64,000 nucleotides of DNA from DATARH01 sp963712835 (GCA_963712835.1 CAVQJJ010000002.1:953032-1017031); one strand, 5' to 3'; positions 38,518 to 48,451 are shown, counted from the first letter of the stretch. Numbers and translations: made by a program. The notes: generated by a model from the letters alone, not told the origin.

Positions 38518-39834
38518 TCAGGCGAGCACCCGATCAAGCCGGTCGCGCAGCCGGTAATACGAGCCGATCAGCGGCAGGAACCATGGGTTGCCGTTGTAGA
38601 GCGCGTGGCCGGGGAATTCTGGGCTGTCGAAGGCGCAGGCGTAATTGGCCGCACGAGCGATCTTGCGCGCGGTCTGGTAGCCGAGATAGGTCATCATCGC
38701 GATGCCGCTGCCGTTGCAGCCCAACGCGTAATGCAGCCCCTCGTCCTCGCCCATATGCGGCAACGCGTCGAGCGTGAAGGCGGTATTGCCGGTCCACCCA
38801 TGGGTAATGCGCACGCCGCGGAGCTGCGGGAAGCGCTCGGTCATGTAGTCATAAAGCACACGAGCGCAGAGCATCGGATCGGCCTGGGTAAAGCGGGCGC
38901 GGCCGCCGAACACCATGCGCTTGCCATCGGGCGACATTCGGTAATAGCAGAGCACGCGTTTGGTGTCGGAGAGCGTACGGCCATTCGGCACCAACGAGCG
39001 CGCCAGGTCTTCAGGCAGTTCCTCGGTTGCGATGATATGGCTAGCGATCGGCACGATGCAGCGCCGCAGCCGAGGCGTCAGCGTTCCTGTGTAGCCGTTA
39101 GTGGCGATCACGACATCGCCTGCTTCGACCGTGCCGCGGCTCGTCGTGATGTGCCAGCCAACGCCATGGCGAACGATGCTTTGCACCTCAGCGTCGGCGC
39201 ATATCGCGACCTCGCGTCTGCGGCAGGCATCAAGCAGGCCCTTGTAATAGAGCGCCGGATGCAGGCTCGCTGAGCGCTCGACCACCATGCCGCCATAGTA
39301 ATAATCGCTGGCGATCTCCTCGCGCTGCCGCTCGCGCGGCACCGTATAGGCGCCAGACTGAGCACTGTCGTTCAGCGCCGCGAGCCGGGATTGCTGGTAA
39401 GCAAAATGCGCCGGTGTCCAGGCGCCCTGAAAGCGCCCTCGCTTTTGCCAGAAGCAGTCGATCCGCTCTTCGGCAATCAACCGCTCGACCAGCGAAAATG
39501 CGTCATAGCCATCGGACAACATGGCCGCAGCGTGTTCGGGGTCGACCTCGGCGCTCTTGCCAGAAAAGCTTTTGCCGATATTGACCCCGCCGCTGACCGC
39601 GCCGCCATTACGGGTGCTGGCGCCCTCGCCCAGCGCACCCCGCTCGAACACCACGGCGTCGACGCCGTGCTTCGACAGCTCTAGCGCGGCTGATAGCCCG
39701 GCATAACCGCCGCCGACGATCGCGACGCGCGCCGCTTTTGGCACGCCGACGAGCTCGCCGACCGACGGCCTATAGGCCTCCCACCAGAACGGAGAGGCTT
39801 TGAAATCAGGATGGAGGATGTCGCCGTGTTTCAC
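38518..39834 (-). CDS. FAD-dependent oxidoreductase, DAO family (PuuB-like)
   Basis: A 438-residue protein with the dinucleotide-binding motif VAIVGGGYAGLSAALELSKHG, GGAVSGGVNIGKSF, and later MVFGGRARFTQADP and HGWTGNTAFTLDALPHMG, as in gamma-glutamylputrescine and glycine/sarcosine oxidases. It would oxidise an amine or amino acid and reduce oxygen or a quinone. No polyamine genes are adjacent, so the substrate is open. The end lies close to the 95-aa gene downstream on the same strand. Confidence 0.86.
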   Translation of the reverse strand: MKHGDILHPDFKASPFWWEAYRPSVGELVGVPKAARVAIVGGGYAGLSAALELSKHGVDAVVFERGALGEGASTRNGGAVSGGVNIGKSFSGKSAEVDPEHAAAMLSDGYDAFSLVERLIAEERIDCFWQKRGRFQGAWTPAHFAYQQSRLAALNDSAQSGAYTVPRERQREEIASDYYYGGMVVERSASLHPALYYKGLLDACRRREVAICADAEVQSIVRHGVGWHITTSRGTVEAGDVVIATNGYTGTLTPRLRRCIVPIASHIIATEELPEDLARSLVPNGRTLSDTKRVLCYYRMSPDGKRMVFGGRARFTQADPMLCARVLYDYMTERFPQLRGVRITHGWTGNTAFTLDALPHMGEDEGLHYALGCNGSGIAMMTYLGYQTARKIARAANYACAFDSPEFPGHALYNGNPWFLPLIGSYYRLRDRLDRVLA

Positions 39835-39892
39835 GCGACACCGACCCTAACGTCACGGAGCCCGCGGGTAAATGCCTGCTCCGCAGGGAAGT

Positions 39893-39985
39893 TTACTGGC
39901 TGCTGCTACCCGAACAGGCCCAGATGCCCCAAAAACCGGCTGCTACCAACAAAATCAAACCCGCATTGACATACCAGGGAAACAT
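39893..39985 (-). CDS. Small membrane protein, 30 aa
   Basis: A short open frame with GGAGAG 6 bp before its ATG. The product is almost entirely one hydrophobic helix (MFPWYVNAGLILLVAAGFWG then IWACSGSSSQ) with a cysteine at the likely membrane edge. Length, ribosome site and composition fit known bacterial single-span microproteins. No partner can be named, though the gene lies upstream of the DAO oxidoreductase gene on the same strand (58 bp). Conservation was not tested. Confidence 0.55.
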   Translation of the reverse strand: MFPWYVNAGLILLVAAGFWGIWACSGSSSQ

Positions 39986-40123
39986 CGATCTCTCCGACCC
40001 CAACGGGCTTGTTACCAGTCGATCGTCGTGGGGTTGATAGTCCACTCTATACTAGGATTCCTTAAAGGCAGGTTGTTGTTGCGAGCGACGCATCGCCGCA
40101 AAAAACCGGCCCTTCTGACCGCG

Positions 40124-41179
40124 CTAATGGAATATTGGCATCACCTTCTCGCAGAGGAGCTGAAGCGACTTCATGACCCGCTGATGCGGGATTTTGGTGC
40201 CGCAGTTCATCTCCGCGAGGATGCCGTCGAGGCCCAGCGTCTCCTTGAGGCCCATTAGCCGATCGGCGACGCGTTCAGGCGAGCCGATGATCAGCTTTTC
40301 GCGCAGCGCGTCCTCGTAGGTGATCTCCTGCAGCCGCCTGCCGCGCGCCGCGCGATCCTCGACCGCGCGCACACCGGCGCGCGTGGCCGAGTCCTCAAGC
40401 CGCTCGCCGAGATAGCGATAGAAATACATGATGCTTTCTTCCGGCTCCTCGATCGCCTGCTTGTCGGTCTCGGCAACGTAGACCGGCGCGCGCAGGAAGA
40501 CTTGGCCCTCGCCGGGATGGCCGGCCTCCTTCCATGCCTTGCGGTAGGCGTCGATGTTGGGCCCAAGCTCCTCGATCGTGCCGAGGCGCACCGCGACAAA
40601 CACCGCATGTCCGAGCTTGGCGATCTGTGGGAAGGTGTCGGCGCTGTTGGCGGCGATGCGGATCTCCGGCCACGGCTTCTGATACGGCTTCGGGGTCAGC
40701 GCGACATTGTCGAAGCTGTAGTATTTGCCCTTGTACGAGAAGCGCGGCTCGGTCCACGCGCGCTTCAAAATCTCCAGCGTCTCGGCGAAGCGCTCGCGGC
40801 TTTCGCCGTAAGGAACGCCATAGGCCTCGTAGGTGCGCGGGAACCCGCTGCGCCCCACGCCGAAGATCAGCCGGCCATGGCTGATCTGGTCGACGGTCGC
40901 GGCCTCTTCCGCGAGGCGAAGCGGATGGCACAGCGGCAGCACCTGAACGCCGGTGCCGATCTTCATGCGCTTGGTGCGCGCGGCGATGGCGCTCGCCAGG
41001 GTCAACGGCGCGGAGCACACGGACCGCTCGGGCGCGACATGAATTTCCGCGAGCCACATGGCGTCGAGGCCCCAGCGTTCGGCGGCGTCGACCTGCTCGA
41101 ACGAGGTGGTGAAAGCCTCCTCCTCGGTAATCCCGGCGGGACGCTGAAACTCGTGAAACATGCCGAACTCAAACGCCAT
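40124..41179 (-). CDS. Luciferase-like flavin-dependent monooxygenase
   Basis: From ATG 41179 (351 aa), with GGAGGA upstream. Residues show FEFGMFHEFQRPAGITEEEAF, AERWGLDAMWLAEIHVAPERS, LIFGVGRSGFPRTYEAYGVPY and PWPEIRIAANSADTFPQIAKLGH. It is a luciferase-like protein of the FMN-linked alkanal monooxygenase type, a different branch from the F420-linked ones at 31-33 kb. Cofactor (FMN or F420) is uncertain. It is divergent from the polysaccharide-export operon; the 250-bp gap between them shows no other gene. Confidence 0.85.
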   Translation of the reverse strand: MAFEFGMFHEFQRPAGITEEEAFTTSFEQVDAAERWGLDAMWLAEIHVAPERSVCSAPLTLASAIAARTKRMKIGTGVQVLPLCHPLRLAEEAATVDQISHGRLIFGVGRSGFPRTYEAYGVPYGESRERFAETLEILKRAWTEPRFSYKGKYYSFDNVALTPKPYQKPWPEIRIAANSADTFPQIAKLGHAVFVAVRLGTIEELGPNIDAYRKAWKEAGHPGEGQVFLRAPVYVAETDKQAIEEPEESIMYFYRYLGERLEDSATRAGVRAVEDRAARGRRLQEITYEDALREKLIIGSPERVADRLMGLKETLGLDGILAEMNCGTKIPHQRVMKSLQLLCEKVMPIFH

Positions 41180-41429
41180 CGCCGTCCTCCTATTGCCGGC
41201 TTCACCGCCGGAATTCTTGCAAAATTCGCCCGGCTCATGAGCCAAACGCAACCAAACGCCGACTTTAGGGGCGAACGGTACGGAGAGCGAGTCAAGAAAC
41301 GCGGTGTGCCCTTGGACCTGACGAAATGCAGCTAGCGGCAATTCTTGAACAAACTCCGTTGAGCGGATGGGCAGAAGCGGTTTATCGTGATCGGTAAAAT
41401 GCAACCAATTAGTTAGGAACACCTTTCGG

Positions 41430-43382
41430 TTGAGTGTCGATCACAATCACCCCCAATTGGCGATCGATCAAAGCACCTTCACCGACGCGCTGGGCAACGG
41501 CGCGCTGGATGCCTGTCTCGATTACTTGCGACGACAAGAAATCACCGGCTCGGAAGGCGCACGGCTGGCCTGCCGTCTTGGCGAAAAGTTGTTTCATGCG
41601 GGACGCGCCGGCGACGCAGTAGAGTGCGGCCGCCTTGCGTTCTCCGCCGCGGCCAACGACAACGGCGTCGCGCATTTCTGCGCCTGGCTGTTCAGCAACA
41701 GCGGCTGCCACGAAGAGGCCGCGGCCGCCTACGAGCGGCTTATCGAATACCGCCCGGATTGGGTCGAGGGCTATCGCCACGCAAGCGGCGCCTTGGCTGC
41801 GATCGGCGCCGGCGAGCGGGCGATCGAACTCGCCATAACGGCGAGCGACCTGGCGCCGGAGACTTTCGATTTCGCGTATCACGCCGGATGCCTGTTGCTC
41901 GACGCCGAGCGGATCGAGGAAGCGGGTCTCTACCTGGCACGCGCCGTCGCGATCGAACCGCGGAACCCGCAGGCATTGCGGGCACTGTCGGCGGCGGGGC
42001 ATGCGCTCGACCGGCCGGACGAAGCGCTGGCCCTCGCGCTGCAAGCGGCGGCGCTGGCTCCTCAAGACAACACGCTGGCGATCCACGCCGCCGAGCTGCT
42101 CTTGCGCGCGGGACGGATCGACGAGGCGGCAACGCTGATCGCGGCCGCGGTCGCCCGCGATCCGGCTGACGCTGTGCTGTGGCGGCTGGTCTCCGCCGCC
42201 GAGAGCCAGCGCGACGCAATCTCGGCCGCGCTGACGGCTATCGACGAGGCTTTGCGCTTCGCCCCGGACAATGCCGAGTATCACCTGCATCGGGGGCACC
42301 TCCTTTATCAGAGCGGCGATTTTGCTGCTGCCGCGGATGCGTTCAATCGAGCGGCGGCGCTAGACCCGCAAAGCCAAGCCGCACGCCGCGGCCAGCTCGA
42401 ACTGCTTCTCGCCGAGGGCCAAATCGCCGAGGCGACCGCGATGGGCGGCGAGCTGTTGCGCGCCTTCCCGGAGGATGAGGCATCGGCCGAGGCGGTGCTG
42501 CACGTGCTCAACCGCCGGCTCGATACGATCGACGGCGACTATGTCGTCCTCGGTGACCGTTTGCGACGGACACCGCGGCCGCCGCGACCCACTCCCGGCC
42601 TCGTTCAGCGGCTCCGCACTCAGGCGCGAGTCATCCATGCGCTGATCATTCGCGAAACACGTACGCGGTTCGGCGATTCACGCCTCGGCTATGGCTGGGC
42701 GTTGATCGAGCCGATCCTCCACATCGCGCTACTGGCGGCGATGTTCTCGCTCTTGATGCGCGGGCGGCCGCCAATCGGCACGCATTTCTTCCTGTTCTAC
42801 TTCACTGGCCTCGTGCCGTATCTAATCTTTGTCCATGCCAGCACGAGCATGATGCACGCGGTGACCAGCAACGGGGCGTTGCTGCAATTGCCGCCGGTCA
42901 AGCCGTTCGACGCCATTCTCGCGCGCGGGCTGCTCGAGTTCGCGACAGACATCATCGTCGCGGCGCTCATCCTCGCCGGGTTCGCGGTGATCGGCATTCC
43001 GGCACTGCCAGACAATGTCGGCGCTGTCGCGACAGCCGTCATCGTAACCGTCGTGCTCGGCTGCGGTATCGGGTTTGTGAATGCGGTGCTGCAGACGGTG
43101 CTGCGCTCGTGGGACCGGGTGTGGAACAACGCGACGCGGCTTCTCTACTTTTTCTCAGGCATTTTTTATGTGCCGGGAATGATGCCCGACTGGGCGCGCG
43201 ACATCCTCGAATGGAACCCGCTCCTGCATGCGATCGACTGGGTGCGTGCCGGTTTCTTCGCGAGCTATGAGCCGCACTGGCTCGACCGGCGCTATCTGGT
43301 CGTATGCGCGGTGCTGGCGGTGCTCGCCGGGCTAGGGCTCGAGCGCGGACTGCGTCGGCGCCTGTTGAGCGAGCCAGCATGA
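41430..43382 (+). CDS. TPR domain - KpsM-type ABC-2 permease fusion
   Basis: A 650-residue protein, probably from TTG 41430. Residues 1-385 are about eight to ten tetratricopeptide-type helix pairs (for example DGVAHFCAW-like and LHRGHLLYQSGDFAAAADAFNRAAALDPQSQ). From residue 400 on is a complete ABC-2 polysaccharide-export permease (ARVIHALIIRETRTRFGDSRLGYGWALIEPILHIALLAAMF), with about six hydrophobic segments and the FYFTGLVPYLIFVH and MPDWARDILEWNPLLHAIDWVR motifs of KpsM. KpsM is normally about 260 residues. The ATPase gene overlaps the stop by 4 bp, so this is one transporter. Confidence 0.86.
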   Translation: MSVDHNHPQLAIDQSTFTDALGNGALDACLDYLRRQEITGSEGARLACRLGEKLFHAGRAGDAVECGRLAFSAAANDNGVAHFCAWLFSNSGCHEEAAAAYERLIEYRPDWVEGYRHASGALAAIGAGERAIELAITASDLAPETFDFAYHAGCLLLDAERIEEAGLYLARAVAIEPRNPQALRALSAAGHALDRPDEALALALQAAALAPQDNTLAIHAAELLLRAGRIDEAATLIAAAVARDPADAVLWRLVSAAESQRDAISAALTAIDEALRFAPDNAEYHLHRGHLLYQSGDFAAAADAFNRAAALDPQSQAARRGQLELLLAEGQIAEATAMGGELLRAFPEDEASAEAVLHVLNRRLDTIDGDYVVLGDRLRRTPRPPRPTPGLVQRLRTQARVIHALIIRETRTRFGDSRLGYGWALIEPILHIALLAAMFSLLMRGRPPIGTHFFLFYFTGLVPYLIFVHASTSMMHAVTSNGALLQLPPVKPFDAILARGLLEFATDIIVAALILAGFAVIGIPALPDNVGAVATAVIVTVVLGCGIGFVNAVLQTVLRSWDRVWNNATRLLYFFSGIFYVPGMMPDWARDILEWNPLLHAIDWVRAGFFASYEPHWLDRRYLVVCAVLAVLAGLGLERGLRRRLLSEPA

Positions 43383-44044
43383 TCGCGCTCGACGCCGTCT
43401 CCAAGAGCTACCGCACGCGGCAGGGCGGGCGCCGCGTCGTGCTCGATCGGGTCAGCGTCGAGTTTCCCGACAGCTGCAATGTCGGCGTGCTCGGAGCCAA
43501 TGGCGCGGGAAAATCGACGCTGATCCGGCTTCTCTCGGGTTCGGAAATGCCGGATCGCGGACGTATTCGACGCGACGGGCGAGTGTCATTCCCGCTCGGC
43601 TATGGCGGCACGTTTCACGGTGCGCTATCCGGCCGCGAGAATGTTGCATTCATCGCGCGCGTCTATGGGGCGGATGTGCACCGAGCGATCAAATACGTTG
43701 CCGATTTCGCGGAACTTGGCGGCTATTTCGATATGCCGGTCAACACGTACTCGGCCGGCATGCGCGCCCGGCTCGCTTTCGGCGCGTGCCTCGCGATTGA
43801 CTTTGACACCTATCTCATCGACGAGGTGACCGAGATCGGCGACGAGCGGTTTCGCCGCAAATGTGCCCTCGCCTTTCGCGAGCGGCTGCAGCGCTCGGAC
43901 ATCATCCTGGTGACCCATAATAGCCGGACGATCCGCCAATATTGCGAACGCGGCGCCGTGCTCAGCAACGGCGAACTACGGCTTTATGACAATGTCCCGA
44001 TCGCGCTCGACGTGTATCGCCGCAGCGGTGAGAGTCTCCAATGA
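43379..44044 (+). CDS. kpsT: KpsT-type polysaccharide-export ABC ATPase
   Basis: A 221-residue ATPase with Walker A GANGAGKST (residues 39-47), a short alpha-helical part with NVAFIARVYG, the signature YSAGMRARL, and Walker B YLIDEVTEIGD. The short length and the signature form place it with capsule/LPS exporters (KpsT, BexA, CtrD). It powers the TPR-KpsM permease encoded just upstream and overlaps it by 4 bp; the next gene overlaps its own stop by 4 bp. Confidence 0.9.
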   Translation: MIALDAVSKSYRTRQGGRRVVLDRVSVEFPDSCNVGVLGANGAGKSTLIRLLSGSEMPDRGRIRRDGRVSFPLGYGGTFHGALSGRENVAFIARVYGADVHRAIKYVADFAELGGYFDMPVNTYSAGMRARLAFGACLAIDFDTYLIDEVTEIGDERFRRKCALAFRERLQRSDIILVTHNSRTIRQYCERGAVLSNGELRLYDNVPIALDVYRRSGESLQ

Positions 44045-45301
44045 GGCTGCGCTCGCGCCAGATCCACCAAGCGCCGCAAACGACGCCCGCGCCGCATCTG
44101 CCAGCCAACCCCGCCGCCGGAGGAACAGTGACTCCCCTGTTCCTCGCACCCGAAGCGCGCGCGTTTATGGAACGGCGGCGATGCTTTCGCCTTTCGTTAC
44201 GGGCCGTCTCGTTTCTAGCGGTCGTCGTGCTGCCGGTGGCTGCAGCGGCGATCTACTACTTCGCGATCGCCGCCGATCAATACGTCGCCGAATTCCGCAT
44301 GAGCTTGCGCATGGTCGATGCGCCGCGGGTCGAGCCGCTGGTTCTATTTGACGGCGATGCGGGGCGGACAACCGCGGCGACCGAGTTGCAGATCGTGACC
44401 CAATTCATCGCCAGCCGCGCGATCGTCGACGAGCTTGACCCCAAACTCGATCTACGCCGCATGTTCGCGCCGCCCGAAGCGGATTGGTGGGCGCGGCTAT
44501 GGCTGCCCGCCACGATCGAGCAACTCGTCTATTATTGGCGGGACCAGGTCGACCCCTTCTACGACACCTCGACTGGCACGATCGTCGTCCGGGCGCGGGC
44601 GTTCACACCGCATGACGCGCTGCGTTTGGCGCAAGCGGTCGTCGGATCGGCGGAGCGGCTCATTAACAACCTGTCGGCGCGCGCGAGACACGACGCGCTC
44701 GACTATGCCACAGCCGATGTCGCCTCGGCCGAAGCTCGAACTCAAGACAGCTCTCGCCAGGATCCGCGATTTTCGCGACAAGGAGGGGCTGATCGACCCC
44801 GGCCAAGCCGCTAACGCCGACGCGGCCCTCACAACCAAGCTACGCGACGATCTGCTCAAGGCCAATTCAGAGCTGGCGACGCTCAGCGCCTACATGCATG
44901 ACGACGCGCCGGCGATACGGGTGCTGAAAGCGCGGATCAAGTCGCTTGAGGCGCAGCAACGAATGCTGGCGCGTGAAATGACCGCGGGCGCGTCGGCAAC
45001 CCCGCCCTCACCACCGTCGTCTTCTCCGGCGCTGTCGAGCGAACTCGGCTCGTACGAAGCGCTCGACGCCGAGCGCAAATTCGCCGAGACGGCCTATCAG
45101 CACACGCTTGAGGGACTGGATCGAGCGCGCGACGACGCCGACCGTCAGCATATCTATATCGAGAGCTTTGTGCCCCCGAGCCTGCCGGAAAGTTCACTCT
45201 ATCCACACCGTTGGCGCTCGCTGGGGACGGTCGCGCTGATCGCCTTTGCGATCTGGGCGATCGGCGGCCTCGCGCTTCAATCCATCCGAGACCATCTCTG
45301 A
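44041..45301 (+). pseudogene. kpsE: KpsE/CtrB-type capsule export inner-membrane protein, +1 frameshift near 44739
   Basis: The first frame (44041-44814) has a cytoplasmic lead, a helix (SLRAVSFLAVVVLPVAAAAIYYF) and the periplasmic domain of polysaccharide co-polymerases. It breaks inside ADVASAEA, and the next frame carries on with LKTALARIRDFRDKEGLIDPG, a coiled-coil region (NSELATLSAYMHDDAPAIRVLKARIKSLEAQQ), and the C-terminal helix LGTVALIAFAIWAIGGLAL. The joint contains GAACTC; reading GACTC gives AEARLKTALARIRDFR, the usual wording. The protein couples the ABC transporter to the outer-membrane exit channel. Confidence 0.82.
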
Positions 45302-45309
45302 GGCCGGAC

Positions 45310-46749
45310 ATGACGATCCACGAACTGCGCCGTTCCGCCGCCTCGGCTGTCCCGGAACTCGGCGCCAGCGTTACGGGGCCGGCGCCACGCCGCGAGCGAC
45401 TTGCCATCGTCTCGACGCGCAACAAACTGTGCGGCATCGCCGCGTATACCAAGGCGCTGGAACGGCAGTTGGCCGACGTCTTCGATATCACCGTGTTCGA
45501 TCTCGACCAGTACTTGCTGCGCGGCACGCATCCGCGCGTGCGCGCGCTGGGGAATCGACATATCGAGGACATCTGCCGAGAGATCGCCGATTTCGACGCG
45601 GTGAACCTGCAACTCGAATTCGGCACGCTCGGCCGTTCTGCCAAAGATATCTATCGGCGCTTCCGTCGTATCATCTCGGCGGCACCGCGCCTCTCGATCA
45701 CGTTTCATACCTTGAAACGGCCGCCCAGCTTTTCTTGGGCCGATTTCTGCAAAGGCGTCGTATCGCTTAACTGGCGCCAGGCTTGGCAGCAGCGAGCCGA
45801 TTTCGCGCGTGAAAAGATTTTATCTGAGGGGATTGCCGGCTGCCTAAGACGCATCCAACGCCGCAAGCCGGTGAACATCATCGTCCACAATCGCCGCGAC
45901 TTATCGGACGCCAGGCACTTGCACCGTTTCCAAAATGTCGAGCACCATCCGTTGGCATTTCTCACCTCAGCTGACGTCGAGGCGATCATTAACAAATCGA
46001 AACGCCAAAATTTTCCTCTGCTCGATCAGCTTCCAAGCCAAAGCAAGTTGATTGGCGTGTTTGGATTCCTTAATGATTATAAAGGCTTCGGGACATCCAT
46101 TCGAGCTTTATATCACTTACCGGCCAATTATCACTTATTGATATTCGGCGCCACACATCCGAACGAGATTCAGCAAAATCAGCCGCTTCACCCCTATATC
46201 GCGTCGCTCTTTCAGGATGGGTACGTGGATACGACGCTTTATGAGCAAATTGCCGCCAGCCCTAATCGCGGCATCAGCCTGACCCTCGATATCGAGCGCC
46301 AACTCACCGACTTGATTGGAACCCATCCGCGCGACCTTTCCGATCGCGTCCATTTTATGGGGGCGGTCGACGACGACGAATTCCTGGCCGGCATGGCGAT
46401 CTGCGACGTCGTCGTGCTGCCCTATCTCGAGGTCGGACAGTCCTCCTCCGGGCCGATTTCGCAGGCCGTGGAACTCGGCTGTCGCGTCATCGCCTCGCGG
46501 ACCCATACCTTTCTCGAATTCGCCCACTACCACCCGCACACGGTCGAATTTTTCGATATCGGCAATCACCTCGAGCTGGCCGAGCGTATCGCCGCCCGCC
46601 GGCAACACGCGGTTCAGCGCGAGCCGCTGCGGTACACGGCGGAAACCAACAAGACAGTGTATCTGGCCGCCAATAGCGCGCCCCCCGACGCGCCACATTT
46701 CCAGCGACGCGCTCAGCCGGTTTCGAGGCGGGTCGACGCGGCGGAATGA
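45310..46749 (+). CDS. Glycosyltransferase, GT4-like
   Basis: From ATG 45310 (479 aa). The C-terminal half has GT-B character: LIGVFGFLNDYKGFGTSIRALYHL, LLIFGATHPN, VHFMGAVDDDEFLAGMAICDVVVLPYLEVGQSSSGPISQAVELGCRVIAS. The VGQSSSGPISQA stretch is the donor-binding region. Substrate unknown, but as last gene of the TPR-KpsM/KpsT/KpsE operon it should act on the exported glycan. The middle (about 45.8-46.2 kb) is clearly AT-richer than the rest of the window. Confidence 0.82.
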   Translation: MTIHELRRSAASAVPELGASVTGPAPRRERLAIVSTRNKLCGIAAYTKALERQLADVFDITVFDLDQYLLRGTHPRVRALGNRHIEDICREIADFDAVNLQLEFGTLGRSAKDIYRRFRRIISAAPRLSITFHTLKRPPSFSWADFCKGVVSLNWRQAWQQRADFAREKILSEGIAGCLRRIQRRKPVNIIVHNRRDLSDARHLHRFQNVEHHPLAFLTSADVEAIINKSKRQNFPLLDQLPSQSKLIGVFGFLNDYKGFGTSIRALYHLPANYHLLIFGATHPNEIQQNQPLHPYIASLFQDGYVDTTLYEQIAASPNRGISLTLDIERQLTDLIGTHPRDLSDRVHFMGAVDDDEFLAGMAICDVVVLPYLEVGQSSSGPISQAVELGCRVIASRTHTFLEFAHYHPHTVEFFDIGNHLELAERIAARRQHAVQREPLRYTAETNKTVYLAANSAPPDAPHFQRRAQPVSRRVDAAE

Positions 46750-48429
46750 TTAGCGCGGCGGCGACCAAGGCTCGGGAGCGCGCGGCTCGAGGTCGGTGAC
46801 GACGTCGATGACGATCGGCTCATTCGCGGCGAGCGCCTCGGCCAACGCCGGGGCGACGTCGCCGGGTTGCTCGACCCGGATGCCGCGCACGCCAAAACTC
46901 GCGGCAACCTTGGTGAAGTCGGTCGGGCCGAAACGGATCAACTCCTCGCCGCGGCCAGGCCGGTTGCCGGATATTCGGCGCACGCCGGTGAGATTCTGGC
47001 CGAAGCCCGAATTGTTGTTGATGACCGTGACGCTTGGAATCTGATAACGCCGCGCCGACTCGAGCTCGGCAAGGTGGTAGTAGAACCCGCCGTCGCCGGT
47101 GAAACAGATAACCTTCCGTGAACCAGCGGCGCACTGCGCGCCGAGCGAAGCGGGAAACGCCCAGCCCAGTGAGCCCGCGGCTCGCAAATAGGTCTGACCG
47201 GCACCGTTAAGGTCGATCATCGTGCCGGTCCAAATGCCGGAATAACCCGTATCGGCGACGAGCACCCCGTCCGCCGGCAGTGCCCTGGTGATCTCGGCGC
47301 ACAGGCGCTCGACCGCGATCGGTGCGGTGTTTTTCCCGATCAGCGGCTGCATGTCTGCCCGCCAATTCGCCACGATGCGTGCCGCCTCATCGACAAAGCC
47401 GCCATCGCGCGCCGGACGGCCAAGGACCTGGATGAGCCGCGCCACGGTGGCCTTGGGATCACCGACGACACCGGTCGTGTTCGGGTACGAACGGCCGATG
47501 TCGAGCGGATCGGCATCGATCTGTACGATCGGCGTGGAAATGGCCGGGATCGTCCAGTTCAGCGTCACTTGATCGCCGGTGTCGCAACCGATGAACAGCA
47601 CCATGTCGGCGCTATGGACAATGCGATTGGCAGGCGGCGCCGAATAGCTGCCGGCGACGCCGGCCGAGAGCCTGTGCCTCGTCGGGATGAGCCCGCGCGC
47701 GCCCAGGGTCGTTGCGATCGGCGCGGCCAGCGCTTCGCCAAGCGCGAGGATTTCCGGCCCCGCGCCCGAAGCTGCGGCGCCATCACCGGCGACAATTACC
47801 AGGCGGCGGGCGCCGAGCAGGAGCTTTGCGGCGCGCTCGATATCGCTATCCGCGGCGACCGGGCGGTGCACTGGGATCGGCCGCTTGTCGGCGTCGATCT
47901 CAACCGACGCGTCGGTCTGGCCCAATTCGATAACATCGCCCTGCAGACCATTGAAATCGAGATGCGTCGGCCGCACGGGGTCTGACATCGCCGCGCGCCA
48001 CGCTTGGCGCAACAAGCGGGGCAGCTCGCCGGTGGACTCCACTGGAGTTGAGAACTTGGTCACTGCCGCGAAGAGCGGCGCATGCGCGATCTCCTGATAG
48101 GAGTTGCGGTGCTGGAACGAAGGCTCCTTGCGGCCCGAAAAGGCGATGACCGGGGCGCGACCGAGATAGGGGTCCTGGAGTCCCGAAGCGAGGTTGGCGG
48201 CGCCGACCGATTGCGACATGCAGATCCCGGGTCGCATCGCCACGCGGGCATAACCGTCGGCCATGTACGCCGCCGCCTTCTCGGAATGGGCGAGGATCGG
48301 CTTCACGCCGGCATCGCCCAAGGCCAGCAAGGTGCGTCGCAGCGTCGACTCGACAAAAAAGACATGGCTCATGCCAGTGCTGGCCAGCGCCCGCGCCAGC
48401 CATTCGGCGCCGTTCAACGTTTCGGCCAT
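46750..48429 (-). CDS. Thiamine diphosphate-dependent enzyme, acetolactate synthase-like
   Basis: A 559-residue three-domain ThDP enzyme. The N-terminal part shows LAHSEKAAAYMADGYAR with the activating glutamate in the SEKAA context. The middle domain carries a Rossmann-like FIGCDTGDQ..., and the C-terminal ThDP motif is FTGDGGFYYHLAELESARRYQIPSVTVINNNSG. It falls among the acetolactate synthase/benzoylformate decarboxylase/oxalyl-CoA decarboxylase relatives; which one cannot be settled. It ends the leftward catabolic run and converges with the glycosyltransferase gene. Confidence 0.85.
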   Translation of the reverse strand: MAETLNGAEWLARALASTGMSHVFFVESTLRRTLLALGDAGVKPILAHSEKAAAYMADGYARVAMRPGICMSQSVGAANLASGLQDPYLGRAPVIAFSGRKEPSFQHRNSYQEIAHAPLFAAVTKFSTPVESTGELPRLLRQAWRAAMSDPVRPTHLDFNGLQGDVIELGQTDASVEIDADKRPIPVHRPVAADSDIERAAKLLLGARRLVIVAGDGAAASGAGPEILALGEALAAPIATTLGARGLIPTRHRLSAGVAGSYSAPPANRIVHSADMVLFIGCDTGDQVTLNWTIPAISTPIVQIDADPLDIGRSYPNTTGVVGDPKATVARLIQVLGRPARDGGFVDEAARIVANWRADMQPLIGKNTAPIAVERLCAEITRALPADGVLVADTGYSGIWTGTMIDLNGAGQTYLRAAGSLGWAFPASLGAQCAAGSRKVICFTGDGGFYYHLAELESARRYQIPSVTVINNNSGFGQNLTGVRRISGNRPGRGEELIRFGPTDFTKVAASFGVRGIRVEQPGDVAPALAEALAANEPIVIDVVTDLEPRAPEPWSPPR

Positions 48430-48451
48430 TCACGTTCCTCCCGATTTTCTT

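Noticed and set aside
39872..40258. 128-codon plus frame spanning the gap near 40 kb
   Set aside because: It runs antisense into the luciferase-like gene and over the 30-aa minus-strand gene; no domain or ribosome site.
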